Of a stretch of 64,000 nt of DNA, positions 44,472 through 53,131 are shown one piece after another. Source of the DNA: Bacteroidota bacterium. Lineage in GTDB: Bacteria; Bacteroidota; Bacteroidia; Flavobacteriales_D; Sanyastnellaceae. Position 1 is the first letter of the stretch. Every line of letters starts with the position of its first letter. The notes under the pieces are model-generated. The model made no database searches. It was given only the letters and a program-made list of their open reading frames with translations, and was not told where the DNA came from. Made by a program: the position numbers and the translations under genes. The stretch spans positions 24,682-88,681 of the forward strand of contig JAQCFW010000007.1 of assembly GCA_027619225.1 (NCBI GenBank), in the 5' to 3' direction.

Positions 44472-45122
44472 ATGTCGCATCTCGTAGCCCCCTCTCTCTT
44501 AGCCGCTGACTTCGCAAACCTCCAGCGCGATATAGAATTCGTCAACTCTTCTGACGCAGACTGGTTTCATATAGACGTGATGGATGGTGTTTTTGTCCCC
44601 AACATTAGTTTCGGAATGCCTGTGATTAAAGCTATTGCGAAACATGCTGACAAACCCCTTGATGTACATCTAATGATTGTAGATCCAGATAGATATCTGG
44701 AGGATTTCGCAAATCTAGGAGCAGATGTTTTGACAGTACACATTGAAGCATGTGATCACCTCCACAGAACTCTGGCAGCTATTCGAGGTCTTGGAATGAA
44801 AGCGGGAGTTGCTCTAAACCCGCATACGCCTGTTGAGTCATTAAGTGAAGTTTTACACGATTTCGACCTTGTGTGTCTGATGAGTGTTAACCCAGGCTTT
44901 GGAGGTCAATCATTTATTGAACGTACCTATGAAAAAGTCCGAAAACTAAGAAAAATGGGTGATACTGTCGGCGCAAAATTTCACATCGAAATTGATGGGG
45001 GCGTTACGACCTCAAACGCATCATTATTAGTAGAGGCGGGTGCAGATGTTCTCGTTGCTGGGTCTTCTATATTCAAGGCTAAAAACCCTGGTGCGGCAGC
45101 TACAGCAATCAAGAACGCTTAG
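44472..45122 (+). CDS. rpe: Ribulose-phosphate 3-epimerase
   Basis: Interconverts ribulose 5-phosphate and xylulose 5-phosphate in the pentose phosphate pathway. This 216-residue TIM barrel has HIDVMDGVFVPNISFG, DVHLMI, HIEACDH, MSVNPGFGGQSFI and the EIDGGV motif. The start ATG is 57 bases from coaE. It ends 14 bases from the convergent FG-GAP gene; a short GCTCT/AGAGC palindrome (45124-45135) lies between the two stops and is too weak to call a terminator. Confidence 0.95.
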   Translation: MSHLVAPSLLAADFANLQRDIEFVNSSDADWFHIDVMDGVFVPNISFGMPVIKAIAKHADKPLDVHLMIVDPDRYLEDFANLGADVLTVHIEACDHLHRTLAAIRGLGMKAGVALNPHTPVESLSEVLHDFDLVCLMSVNPGFGGQSFIERTYEKVRKLRKMGDTVGAKFHIEIDGGVTTSNASLLVEAGADVLVAGSSIFKAKNPGAAATAIKNA

Positions 45123-45136
45123 GCTCTGGAGAGCAC

Positions 45137-47089
45137 TCAACAGCTTTCTCCGAATATTGACAACAGGAATATCAAGTCGTTTATATCTGTAGACCCATTG
45201 GAGTTGAAATCGATGGAGCAATTCGAGATGCAACCAAATTCAGAAATTAACACCAGTATATCGGAGCTGCCTATCACACCATCTCCTGTTAAATCGCCAA
45301 TAAATTCATTTGTGATATGGAATGAGCTTTCGCAAAGCATCGTCCCTTGATGAGATACTGTGTATTTGTAAAACCCTGAACTTGTAAGTGTCATTTCTAT
45401 AGATTCTGAGAGAACTATTTCATAGGGTTGTGTTTCGTCTAATCCCAAGTCTTGAGGGGCGGTTTCTTGATAAGACCAAACAACTTCGGCTGCCTCCCAA
45501 AAAGGTGTCGCCGAAACGGTCACTGTTTCAGGGCCACAAAGAGTCGTGTCGGATACATAAGGACATGCGGAATATCCTTCTGTATAGAGCGCTCTCGGTT
45601 CGGTGTTAATTCCAATGTCTAACCCGTAATACTTGTCTGTAATCCCGCTTGTCCATTGAATTTTTAATGAATCAACAAATGACGTTTCACCAAGACCAAA
45701 ATGCTCATACAATCCCTCTTGTCCTAGGTAATTTTCACCACAATGAGTGCTTTTTGCCTGTGTAATCCCGCCAGCAGAGACTTCAATCCAAGATCCAACA
45801 CCCACAGTGTTTGATAGCTGACCTAACAACCCTATTTGGATATAATTTGCTGGATCAGAAGTAACCCCAGAATTCATCCAAATCCTTGCCGTGTGATTCC
45901 CGACATTATGGACTACAAAATCTATCCAGCCATTTCTATCGAAATCACCACTAGCTACAGTGTGAGAATTAAGAAGGTCGGTGTTATACACATCTGTGCT
46001 GACAAGATTGAACCCCAATGGCGCACCCGCTCCTGTTTCGGAATTTTCAAAAAGAAAATTTTCCTGATAGGGATTTACTGGATCGTGTTCAGAGATAAAA
46101 AGATCTAAGTCTGTGTCATTGTCAATATCCATCCAAACAGCAGCCCAACAAAATTCAATCAGATTCAATCCCAGTAGTACAGATTCTTCTATGTAAACGC
46201 CTGATTGAGTGCCGCGAAACAGCTTGCTTCCTTCAGGATTCTCCCCTATGCCTGAATCAGATATATAGATGTCCGTTATTCCATCTGAATTATAATCTCC
46301 CAAAGTCGCGGACATAGCGTCCATCGAAACATCCAATCCTACTTGTGATGCGATATCCTCAAATTGACCGTTTTGTAAGTTGTGAAACAATGTGTTTGCG
46401 CCATCCTTGTCGTTAATGACAAATAAATCTTGAAAACCATCTCTGTCCCAGTCAAACCATATAGATTGAAAGGAGGCACGCGCATAAATACCTGTGTAGG
46501 ATTCCGCGGTTACATCTGTGAATTGGAAATCACCATCGTTTCTCATCAAGACATTTCTGTATTCGGACCCCACATCTTCCTCGCTTTCGTAATACCTGCA
46601 GATGTATAGGTCAAGATCTCCATCGTTGTCATAATCTGCCCAGGAACATCCTTCCGAGGGTATCTCAACTTGTTCGATGTTAGTGAAGGCAGTGACATTG
46701 ATGAATAGAGTGTCGCCAATATTTTCAGCGATTTCCGCCCGACCTTCTGCATCGGAGTAGTACAAATCCATGTCCCCGTCATCATCGATGTCTAGCCACA
46801 TGATAGACTTTGCTTCTGTTTGTTGCGTAACAGGCAAATGAATAGATGTAAATCCATTTCCTTGATTGTTTATGAATGTTCTTAATGCTCCAGATGAATT
46901 GCCAAATGTCAAATCATCCCATCCATCCATATTCCAATCTAGCGTTGAGACCCCAGATCCATATACGCCATCCCAATTGTGCTGTGTTATTCCCCATTGA
47001 GGTGCGCTATTTGTAAATATTTGGGCTTTTAAACAAAGAGGTATTGACGAAATAATAAGAAAACAGATTCTCACCGCTACATATTTCAT
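45137..47089 (-). CDS. Secreted FG-GAP/ASPIC protein with two dockerin-like repeats
   Basis: This 650-residue protein starts with a signal peptide (MKYVAVRICFLIISSIPLCLKAQ). FG-GAP/VCBS repeats span about 30-400 (WNMDGWDD, DIDDDGDMD, DYDNDGDLD, DRDGFQD, DIDNDTDLD). An ASPIC/UnbV-like domain follows (NTVGVGSWIEV, HFGLGETS). The C-terminus has two dockerin/EF-hand-like repeats (GDLTGDGVIGSSDILVL and IDFNSNGSTDINDLIFL). It lacks the type A sorting domain seen in its relative at 8119-10959. ATG 47089 overlaps the clpS stop as ATGA, an in-frame ATG at 47134 would lie inside clpS. Function unknown; calcium-dependent binding is likely. Confidence 0.88.
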   Translation of the reverse strand: MKYVAVRICFLIISSIPLCLKAQIFTNSAPQWGITQHNWDGVYGSGVSTLDWNMDGWDDLTFGNSSGALRTFINNQGNGFTSIHLPVTQQTEAKSIMWLDIDDDGDMDLYYSDAEGRAEIAENIGDTLFINVTAFTNIEQVEIPSEGCSWADYDNDGDLDLYICRYYESEEDVGSEYRNVLMRNDGDFQFTDVTAESYTGIYARASFQSIWFDWDRDGFQDLFVINDKDGANTLFHNLQNGQFEDIASQVGLDVSMDAMSATLGDYNSDGITDIYISDSGIGENPEGSKLFRGTQSGVYIEESVLLGLNLIEFCWAAVWMDIDNDTDLDLFISEHDPVNPYQENFLFENSETGAGAPLGFNLVSTDVYNTDLLNSHTVASGDFDRNGWIDFVVHNVGNHTARIWMNSGVTSDPANYIQIGLLGQLSNTVGVGSWIEVSAGGITQAKSTHCGENYLGQEGLYEHFGLGETSFVDSLKIQWTSGITDKYYGLDIGINTEPRALYTEGYSACPYVSDTTLCGPETVTVSATPFWEAAEVVWSYQETAPQDLGLDETQPYEIVLSESIEMTLTSSGFYKYTVSHQGTMLCESSFHITNEFIGDLTGDGVIGSSDILVLISEFGCISNCSIDFNSNGSTDINDLIFLLSIFGESC

Positions 47090-47370
47090 GGCTCTATCTC
47101 TGCTGTAATATCGGCTTCTAATAGCGATGTACACATAGGCTCTAGTTCGTCATACGAACCACTTTTTACAGTGCATTTCCCTTTAAAATGTATAATCATA
47201 GCACACTGTTCAGCTTGAAGAGGGTCGTGCCCGCAGGTCACAACTAGCCTATCAATGACGTGGTCAAAAGTGTTGTGGTCGTCATTATAAACAACAATCT
47301 TCCAGCCCTCATCGATTTTCACATCTACTAAGACTTCTTCCTTGATTTCTGTGCTTGAATTATATATCAT
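47086..47370 (-). CDS. clpS: ATP-dependent Clp protease adaptor ClpS
   Basis: ClpS delivers N-degron proteins to ClpAP. This 94-residue protein has the core VVYNDDHNTFDHVIDRLVV (N-degron pocket), HDPLQAEQCAMIIHFKGKCTV and the closing YDELEP segment; length is typical. The first 20 residues form the flexible extension. Together with the aminoacyl-transferase at 41314-42390 it indicates an N-end-rule pathway. Its stop overlaps the downstream secreted-protein start. Confidence 0.94.
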   Translation of the reverse strand: MIYNSSTEIKEEVLVDVKIDEGWKIVVYNDDHNTFDHVIDRLVVTCGHDPLQAEQCAMIIHFKGKCTVKSGSYDELEPMCTSLLEADITAEIEP

Positions 47371-47401
47371 AAACGCCTGATAAACTAATTAAATACATGT
47401 A

Positions 47402-47409
47402 CAAAGATA
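47402..47409 (-). promoter_or_regulatory. -7 promoter box of clpS
   Basis: TATCTTTG on the minus strand, a perfect TAnnTTTG match, 31 bases upstream of the clpS ATG. It lies 12 bases from the oppositely oriented glnS box, so the two promoters share DNA. Confidence 0.5.
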
Positions 47410-47421
47410 AGGCGAGCATTG

Positions 47422-47429
47422 TATTTTTG
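47422..47429 (+). promoter_or_regulatory. -7 promoter box of glnS
   Basis: TATTTTTG, a perfect TAnnTTTG match, then CTAC and the ATG of glnS at 47434. The spacing predicts a leaderless glnS mRNA. The alternative upstream ATG at 47419 would put the box inside the coding region. Confidence 0.5.
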
Positions 47430-47433
47430 CTAC

Positions 47434-49101
47434 ATGTCAGAAAACACGAGTCGACACTTTTTGCAGCAAAAAATAGATGCTGATATATCGGAGGGGAAAA
47501 ATGGAGGGTTAGTTCATACACGTTTCCCTCCTGAACCTAACGGGTATTTACATATCGGTCACGCTAAAGCTATTTGCATAAGTTTCGGTTTGGCGGAGGA
47601 ATTTGGCGGAAAAACGAATCTTCGTTTTGATGATACAAACCCCATCAAGGAAGATGTAGAATATGTTGATGCAATACGTGAAGATATCAAATGGCTTGGA
47701 TTTGAACCTAATGGAGGAGAGTTCTTTACGAGTGATTACTTCGATCAATTATACATGTATGCTCTCAAACTTATTGACGGTGGAAAGGCATACGTCGATG
47801 ACCAGTCTTCAGATGATATAGCAAAGCAGAAAGGCACTCCCACCCAACCCGGTACGCATAGTCCGTTCCGAGATAGAACTCCTGAAGAGAACCGTGATCT
47901 TTTTGAGAGAATGAAAGCTGGAGAGTTCAAGGCTGGTTCCCGAGTTCTTCGCGCAAAAATTGATATGGGAAATCCCAATATGCACCTTCGTGACCCGCTC
48001 ATGTATCGCATTCTGTTCGCCACGCACCACCGTACAGGTGACAAATGGTGCATCTACCCGATGTACGATTTCGCTCACGGTCAGTCGGACAGCATCGAAG
48101 GAATCACACACAGTCTATGTTCATTGGAGTTCGAGGTCCACCGCCCTTTGTACGATTGGTATATTGAGAACCTTGAAATTTTCCCTTCATCCCAAACTGA
48201 ATTTGCTCGACTCAATCTCAACTACACTGTTATGTCTAAGCGAAAGCTGCTTTCGATTGTCGAAGACGGCTCTGTAGATGGTTGGGATGACCCGAGAATG
48301 CCTACTCTCAGTGGGCTGCGACGTCGGGGATACACCCCCGAGAGCATTCGTGAGTTTATCAATAGAGTAGGTGTGGCTAAGCGCGAAAACATCATTGACG
48401 TGGGGCTCTTAGAGTTTGCGCTACGTGATGATCTTAACCAGGTCGCCCCTCGAGTTATGGCGGTCCTAGACCCTATAAAGCTCATCATACTCAACTACCC
48501 CGAGTCACAAATTGAAATGCTCCCCTCGGAGAATAACCCTGAGGATCCAGACTCAGGATATCGCGAGCTGCCTTTCGGTCGCGAGCTTTACATCGAGTCC
48601 GAGGATTTCAAGATCGAAGCAAATAGGAAGTGGTTCCGTCTCGCTCCAGGTAAGGTCGTCCGTCTCAAGAGCGCTTATAAAGTTGAGTATGCAAACCACA
48701 TTACTGACCCGTCTGGGAAAGTTACAGAAGTCCATGTAAACTATTTCGAAAATTCTAAGAGCGGCTCTGATACAAGCGGTATTAAAGCAAAAGGTACCCT
48801 TCACTGGGTAGAAGCCACAAAAGCCATTGATGCGGAAGTCCGTCTCTATGATCGCCTCTTCTCTGATGATAATCCTGATGGGCATAAAGATCAATTGTTT
48901 ACAGAATTTCTCAATCCGAGTTCGTTAAAAATCCTCAAAGACTGTAAGCTAGAGCCTTCGCTCACCTCAGCAAAGCCAGGAACAACCTATCAGTTTACCC
49001 GCCTAGGCTACTTCACTCCGGACTCACGTTACTCTCAACAAGATGCGTTGGTGTTCAACCGAACTGTTACGCTTCGTGATGGTTGGAAGGGTAAAGATTA
49101 A
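47434..49101 (+). CDS. glnS: Glutaminyl-tRNA synthetase
   Basis: Charges tRNA-Gln with glutamine. This 555-residue class I synthetase has PNGYLHIGHAK (HIGH motif, residues about 34-44), LRFDDTNPIKE, YDFAHGQSDSIEGITHSLCSLEF and VMSKRKL (KMSKS equivalent), plus the C-terminal anticodon-binding beta barrels. ATG 47434 gives MSENTSRHF, matching the E. coli enzyme start; the in-frame ATG at 47419 would add five residues and include the predicted promoter box. Presence of GlnRS means the GatCAB route need not supply Gln-tRNA. It converges on the cca gene with a 4-base overlap. Confidence 0.96.
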   Translation: MSENTSRHFLQQKIDADISEGKNGGLVHTRFPPEPNGYLHIGHAKAICISFGLAEEFGGKTNLRFDDTNPIKEDVEYVDAIREDIKWLGFEPNGGEFFTSDYFDQLYMYALKLIDGGKAYVDDQSSDDIAKQKGTPTQPGTHSPFRDRTPEENRDLFERMKAGEFKAGSRVLRAKIDMGNPNMHLRDPLMYRILFATHHRTGDKWCIYPMYDFAHGQSDSIEGITHSLCSLEFEVHRPLYDWYIENLEIFPSSQTEFARLNLNYTVMSKRKLLSIVEDGSVDGWDDPRMPTLSGLRRRGYTPESIREFINRVGVAKRENIIDVGLLEFALRDDLNQVAPRVMAVLDPIKLIILNYPESQIEMLPSENNPEDPDSGYRELPFGRELYIESEDFKIEANRKWFRLAPGKVVRLKSAYKVEYANHITDPSGKVTEVHVNYFENSKSGSDTSGIKAKGTLHWVEATKAIDAEVRLYDRLFSDDNPDGHKDQLFTEFLNPSSLKILKDCKLEPSLTSAKPGTTYQFTRLGYFTPDSRYSQQDALVFNRTVTLRDGWKGKD

Positions 49102-50519
49102 ATTCTCTTAAGCCCCATCTCCGATCCGATTTTGAGCATAAGCTCAAAAGCTTCGTCTGGATCGTTTTTTATATCGCCTTCAAGGATGGCTTCCTTGATT
49201 GCCTTCTTAATCTCCCCGATGGGTCGAGATGGTGAAATTCCGAAGGTTTTCATAATCATCTTGCCAGTTACGGGAGGTTGAAAATTTCTTACTGAGTCAT
49301 TTTCTTCAACTTCCTTTAGCTTTTTTACAACAATTTCGTAGTTTTTTAAGTAACGCTTGACCTTGGTTTCGTTTTTTGATGTTATGTCTGCTCTGCAAAG
49401 TGTCATCAGAGCGTCGATGTCATCTCCGGCAACGATTAAAAGGCGTCGAATAGCGCTATCGGTGACCACTTCCTTCGTTAAGGCGATAGGTCTAAGGTGG
49501 AGGAGGACGAGTTTTTGGACGAACTTCATCTTAGCATCCATAGGAAGCTTGAGTCGTTTGAAGATTAGGGGAGTCATGCGAGCCCCTTTGTCCTCGTGAC
49601 CGTGGAAAGTCCATCCGTTGCGATTGTCAAACCTTTTGGTGGGAGGTTTAGCTATGTCATGTAAGATCGCGGCCCACCTTAACCACAGGTCATCACTCTT
49701 GACGCTAACGTTATCTAACACTTGTAGAGTATGAAGAAAGTTGTCCTTATGTCCGATGCCGTTGCGTGTTTCGACCCCCTGGAGATCCATCATCTCAGGA
49801 AAAAATTGCTCGAGAAGTCCAGTCTTAGCAAGGATTTTAAACCCTTGTCCGGGATGTTTGGCAAGAATGATTTTATTCAATTCTGTATGTATGCGTTCCA
49901 TAGAGATGATCTCCAATCGAGCTGCGTTACGCTTCAGGGCGTCTATGCTTTCAGGAACGATAGTAAAACCTAATTGTGTAGCGAACCTAACGGCGCGCAT
50001 CATCCTAAGTGGGTCGTCATTAAACGTGATGTCAGGATCGAGAGGGGTTCGGATAACCCCTAAGTCGAGGTCTCGCATCCCGTTGAATGGATCAACGAGT
50101 TCACCGTAGTTTTCTGAGTTCAGGGAGAGAGCCATAGCGTTGATTGTGAAATCTCGGCGGTTTTGGTCATCCTCGAGGGTGCCGTCTTCAACGATGGGTT
50201 TGCGGCTTCCACGCATGTAAGATTCTTTCCTCGCCCCGACGAATTCAACTTCGAGGTCACCGCAGTTAAACATAGCGGTGCCAAAGTTTTTAAATACGTT
50301 GACTTTGCGAATGCCGAGTTCTTTAGATACATCTCTCGCAAGGTCGATCCCCTTGCCTTCGGTTACGATGTCTATATCCTTTGACGGTCTGTCTAAGATC
50401 AGGTCACGAACAAACCCTCCGATAACAAACACGCGCTCCCCTCGCTTGTCGGCGACTTTTCCGATCGCTTTGAAAACGTTGTGCTGTAGGGATTTTTTAT
50501 AGTTCAAGAGAATAGTCAA
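49098..50519 (-). CDS. cca: tRNA nucleotidyltransferase / poly(A) polymerase family with HD domain
   Basis: Adds or repairs the CCA end of tRNAs. This 473-residue protein has the nucleotidyltransferase signature GGFVRDLIL and DIDIVTEG, then RRDFTINAMAL and the RMMRAVRFATQLGF RNA-binding segments. An HD domain follows (HDIAKPP, FHGHEDKG). The start used is TTG 50519 because the frame has no earlier ATG and the domain begins soon after. A GACCTTCG box four bases upstream gives weak support. A TTG at 50507 is an alternative. tRNA-Met at 62078 does not encode CCA, so this enzyme is required for it. Confidence 0.93.
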   Translation of the reverse strand: MTILLNYKKSLQHNVFKAIGKVADKRGERVFVIGGFVRDLILDRPSKDIDIVTEGKGIDLARDVSKELGIRKVNVFKNFGTAMFNCGDLEVEFVGARKESYMRGSRKPIVEDGTLEDDQNRRDFTINAMALSLNSENYGELVDPFNGMRDLDLGVIRTPLDPDITFNDDPLRMMRAVRFATQLGFTIVPESIDALKRNAARLEIISMERIHTELNKIILAKHPGQGFKILAKTGLLEQFFPEMMDLQGVETRNGIGHKDNFLHTLQVLDNVSVKSDDLWLRWAAILHDIAKPPTKRFDNRNGWTFHGHEDKGARMTPLIFKRLKLPMDAKMKFVQKLVLLHLRPIALTKEVVTDSAIRRLLIVAGDDIDALMTLCRADITSKNETKVKRYLKNYEIVVKKLKEVEENDSVRNFQPPVTGKMIMKTFGISPSRPIGEIKKAIKEAILEGDIKNDPDEAFELMLKIGSEMGLKRI

Positions 50520-50566
50520 ATTTCGAAGGTCGCAAATCTAATCTATAGATAAGTAGCTATGGATAT

Positions 50567-51160
50567 TTAGCTGCGTAGAATTTTAAATCTACCATTGGCG
50601 TCAAAGGCGGCTATAAATGATGGTCTGGAGCTATCTAGTTCGGAGCGTCTGTGTGAGCTAGTAAAATCTGCTCCGTCGAGCATCTCGAGGGTGATAGAGT
50701 CGAAGTTGATCGGGGTAGGCGAGCCTGTGATGTTGGCGCTCGAGCTCGCAAGGGGGCGTGCTAGACCGCGTGAGACGAATTGTGTCCACTCGTCATGGAC
50801 AAGGCGAATGCCGAGTGAATCCTCAGGACCGAGGATGCTGGGGTCGACTCCTTTTCCGCCTGGCATAATAACGGTTGTAGGTCGGTTGCTGTGCTCGAAC
50901 AAATCCCAAGCGGCTTCGGGTATATCTGAGAAATGCCTCTCGATAAGTCCATTGTCAGCAACGAGGACGAGAATGGGAGAGTTGTCATCACGCCTCTTTA
51001 GCTTTCGTAGCTTGGATACCGCTTCTGAGTTTGTGGCGTCACAAGCGACTCCCCAGACAGTGTCTGATCTATGAATTATGACTCCCCCAGCACGTAAGGT
51101 GCGGACGGCTTCTAAAGCGTCGTCAAGCCAAGGACTGTTGTTTTTCTTTTTGCGACTCAT
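50567..51160 (-). CDS. tsaC: Threonylcarbamoyl-AMP synthase (Sua5/YrdC/YwlC family)
   Basis: Makes threonylcarbamoyl-AMP from threonine, bicarbonate and ATP for t6A37 synthesis. This 197-residue YrdC-fold protein has HRSDTVWGVACDA, KLKRRDDNSPILVL (the usual KxR region), TTVIMPGGKG, LGIRLVHDEW and SSSANITGSPTP. It is the short form without the Sua5 C-terminal domain. The gene lies 13 bases after the purC stop. MtaB at 6721-8028 uses the product as substrate. Confidence 0.93.
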   Translation of the reverse strand: MSRKKKNNSPWLDDALEAVRTLRAGGVIIHRSDTVWGVACDATNSEAVSKLRKLKRRDDNSPILVLVADNGLIERHFSDIPEAAWDLFEHSNRPTTVIMPGGKGVDPSILGPEDSLGIRLVHDEWTQFVSRGLARPLASSSANITGSPTPINFDSITLEMLDGADFTSSHRRSELDSSRPSFIAAFDANGRFKILRS

Positions 51161-51173
51161 GTTAGTTATCAGC

Positions 51174-52130
51174 TCAGGCTCTATTGGCGAGCCATTCTTC
51201 GACGTTTTTTTCTATGCGCTCAAGGGGTGAGTTAGAGGAATTTCCGATAAATTCAGATCCGGAGACTTTTTCGAAAAGTTCTATATATCGTGTGGAGACG
51301 AGTGTGATGAAATCCTCTGTGAGAGTTGGTAAAGTTTGCCCTTCGAGTCCCATGAAGTCGTGGGACATAAGCCATTCTCGGACGAATTCCTTGCTAAGCT
51401 GTTTTTGTGGTAAGCCTGCTTCTTGTCGCTCGGTGTAACCTTCAGCATAAAAAAATCTAGAACTGTCTGGGGTGTGGATCTCATCTATGAGCATAATCTT
51501 CCCGTCACGCATTCCGAATTCGTATTTTGTGTCAACAAGAATAAGTCCTTTAGAGGCGGCTATTTCTGTTCCACGGGCAAAAAGCGCACGAGTTATGTGT
51601 TCGAGTTCGGCATAGATGTCATGGCTTACGATACCTCTTGAGAGTATGTCAGCTGGTGAGATATCTTCATCGTGACCTTCCTCAGCTTTAGTAGCTGGGG
51701 TGATGATTGGCATGGGGAATGGGTCGTGTTCACTTAGCCCTTCAGCCATGGTGGCTCCACATAAGGAGCGCTTCCCGGAGGAATACTCGCGGTGTGCGTG
51801 TCCGGTAAGGTATCCACGTATGACCATCTCAAGCCGGATAGGTTCGCACCGATGGCCCACTGTTACGTTTGGGTCTGGAGTGGCTATTTTCCAAGTGGGA
51901 ACGATGTCTGAGACGGCATCTAGGAAAACAGATGCTACTCCATTTAGGACTTGTCCTTTGAATGGAATTCCACGTGGCATTACGACATCGAAGGCGCTTA
52001 TCCTGTCAGAAACAACTGCAATCATGAGGTCGTCTCCTATGGTATACATATCGCGAACCTTCCCGAAATAAGCAGCTGTTTGGCCTGAAAAATGAAAATC
52101 AGTTTTCGTAATGGGAGTAGGGTGATTCAC
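51174..52130 (-). CDS. purC: Phosphoribosylaminoimidazole-succinocarboxamide synthase
   Basis: Purine biosynthesis: couples CAIR with aspartate, using ATP. This 318-residue protein is longer than the 237 of E. coli PurC and resembles the yeast ADE1 type. Motifs: [65 protein letters not shown] and [11 protein letters not shown]. Start is GTG 52130. It lies 18 bases downstream of phoH and 13 bases upstream of tsaC, so phoH-purC-tsaC form an operon. Confidence 0.95.
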   Translation of the reverse strand: MNHPTPITKTDFHFSGQTAAYFGKVRDMYTIGDDLMIAVVSDRISAFDVVMPRGIPFKGQVLNGVASVFLDAVSDIVPTWKIATPDPNVTVGHRCEPIRLEMVIRGYLTGHAHREYSSGKRSLCGATMAEGLSEHDPFPMPIITPATKAEEGHDEDISPADILSRGIVSHDIYAELEHITRALFARGTEIAASKGLILVDTKYEFGMRDGKIMLIDEIHTPDSSRFFYAEGYTERQEAGLPQKQLSKEFVREWLMSHDFMGLEGQTLPTLTEDFITLVSTRYIELFEKVSGSEFIGNSSNSPLERIEKNVEEWLANRA

Positions 52131-52148
52131 AGCAATCGTTTTTAACAG

Positions 52149-53096
52149 TTATTTTTTTTCATCTTTCCCGAAGGCGGTGATGACAGCGCGTACGAGGCGG
52201 TGGCGCATTACATCAACCCCTGTTAGGCGAACAGTAGAGATGCCCTCAACGTCCTTGAGGACTTCTAAAGCGTGAATAAGACCAGACTTTTGCCTGTGAG
52301 GCAGGTCGACCTGGGTTTCGTCTCCTGTGATGATATATTTCGCATCTCGTCCCATGCGGGTGAGGAACATCTTTATTTGAGGGATGGTTGTGTTTTGGGC
52401 TTCGTCTAAGATAACGAACGCTTTGTCTAAGGTTCTCCCACGCATAAATGCGAGGGGGGCCACTTCAATCACGCCATTTTCCAGATGCTCGGCAACCTTC
52501 TCGTATGGAAGCATGTCATTGAGAGCATCATAAAGGGGTTGGAGATAGGGGTCGAGTTTTTCCTTCATGTCACCGGGAAGAAAACCGAGATTTTCGCCTG
52601 CTTCTACAGCAGGTCTTGTGAGAATTATTTTCTTTACGCGCTTGTCCTTGAGGGCTTTAACGGCAAGGGCAACAGCTGTGTATGTTTTTCCTGTTCCTGC
52701 TGGCCCCACTGCGAAAACCATGTCGTGTTCAGAGACGGCGTCTACTAATTTGTGTTGGTTAGGTGTGCGTGCGATAACTCTGTTTCCTCCAGGGCCGTGA
52801 ACGATTACATCGTCGGCTCCTGCATCGCGCATGACAGTAGTTTCAGTAGATTTTGAAAGCCTATCAAGGTCGTCTATTGTCAGGCTTAAATATCTGTCAA
52901 CATGCCAAACAACCATTCTCATTACCTCTTCAAATCTTCCCACATCTTCACGGCTTCCTTTTACCCGAATGTCGTGTCCGCGAGAAACAATGCGAAGTTT
53001 AGGGAAAAGTCCTTGTAAGGCATGTAAATTTGCATTCTCGTTTCCCAGTATTACAACAGGGTCTAAGCCCTCAATAGAAATCAGTGTCTCATGCAT
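52149..53096 (-). CDS. phoH: PhoH-family ATPase
   Basis: This 315-residue P-loop NTPase has Walker A GPAGTGKTYTA, LTRPAVEAGENLGFLPGD, LDPYLQPLYDAL, FMRGRTL and Walker B FVILDEAQN; GDETQVDLP follows. PhoH proteins are RNA-linked NTPases (ribonuclease or helicase activity in some members), phosphate-regulated in E. coli. I chose ATG 53096 over GTG 53117 because a perfect TATTTTTG box sits inside the extra seven codons. The gene is divergent from the SAM hydroxide adenosyltransferase with 35 bases between starts. Confidence 0.92.
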   Translation of the reverse strand: MHETLISIEGLDPVVILGNENANLHALQGLFPKLRIVSRGHDIRVKGSREDVGRFEEVMRMVVWHVDRYLSLTIDDLDRLSKSTETTVMRDAGADDVIVHGPGGNRVIARTPNQHKLVDAVSEHDMVFAVGPAGTGKTYTAVALAVKALKDKRVKKIILTRPAVEAGENLGFLPGDMKEKLDPYLQPLYDALNDMLPYEKVAEHLENGVIEVAPLAFMRGRTLDKAFVILDEAQNTTIPQIKMFLTRMGRDAKYIITGDETQVDLPHRQKSGLIHALEVLKDVEGISTVRLTGVDVMRHRLVRAVITAFGKDEKK

Positions 53097-53104
53097 TATG
53101 TTGG

Positions 53105-53112
53105 CAAAAATA
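53105..53112 (-). promoter_or_regulatory. -7 promoter box of phoH-purC-tsaC
   Basis: TATTTTTG on the minus strand, perfect TAnnTTTG, eight bases before ATG 53096. The predicted leader is only a few bases long. Confidence 0.45.
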
Positions 53113-53119
53113 ATCACCC

Positions 53120-53127
53120 CACCTTTG
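53120..53127 (+). promoter_or_regulatory. -7-like box of the SAM hydroxide adenosyltransferase gene
   Basis: CACCTTTG (first T missing from TAnnTTTG), then TTCC and the GTG start. Same four-base spacing as at other leaderless candidates. It lies eight bases from the divergent phoH box. Confidence 0.38.
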
Positions 53128-53131
53128 TTCC

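Noticed and set aside
45124..45135. Terminator between rpe and the FG-GAP gene
   Set aside because: The GCTCT/AGAGC palindrome has only five pairs and no T tract.
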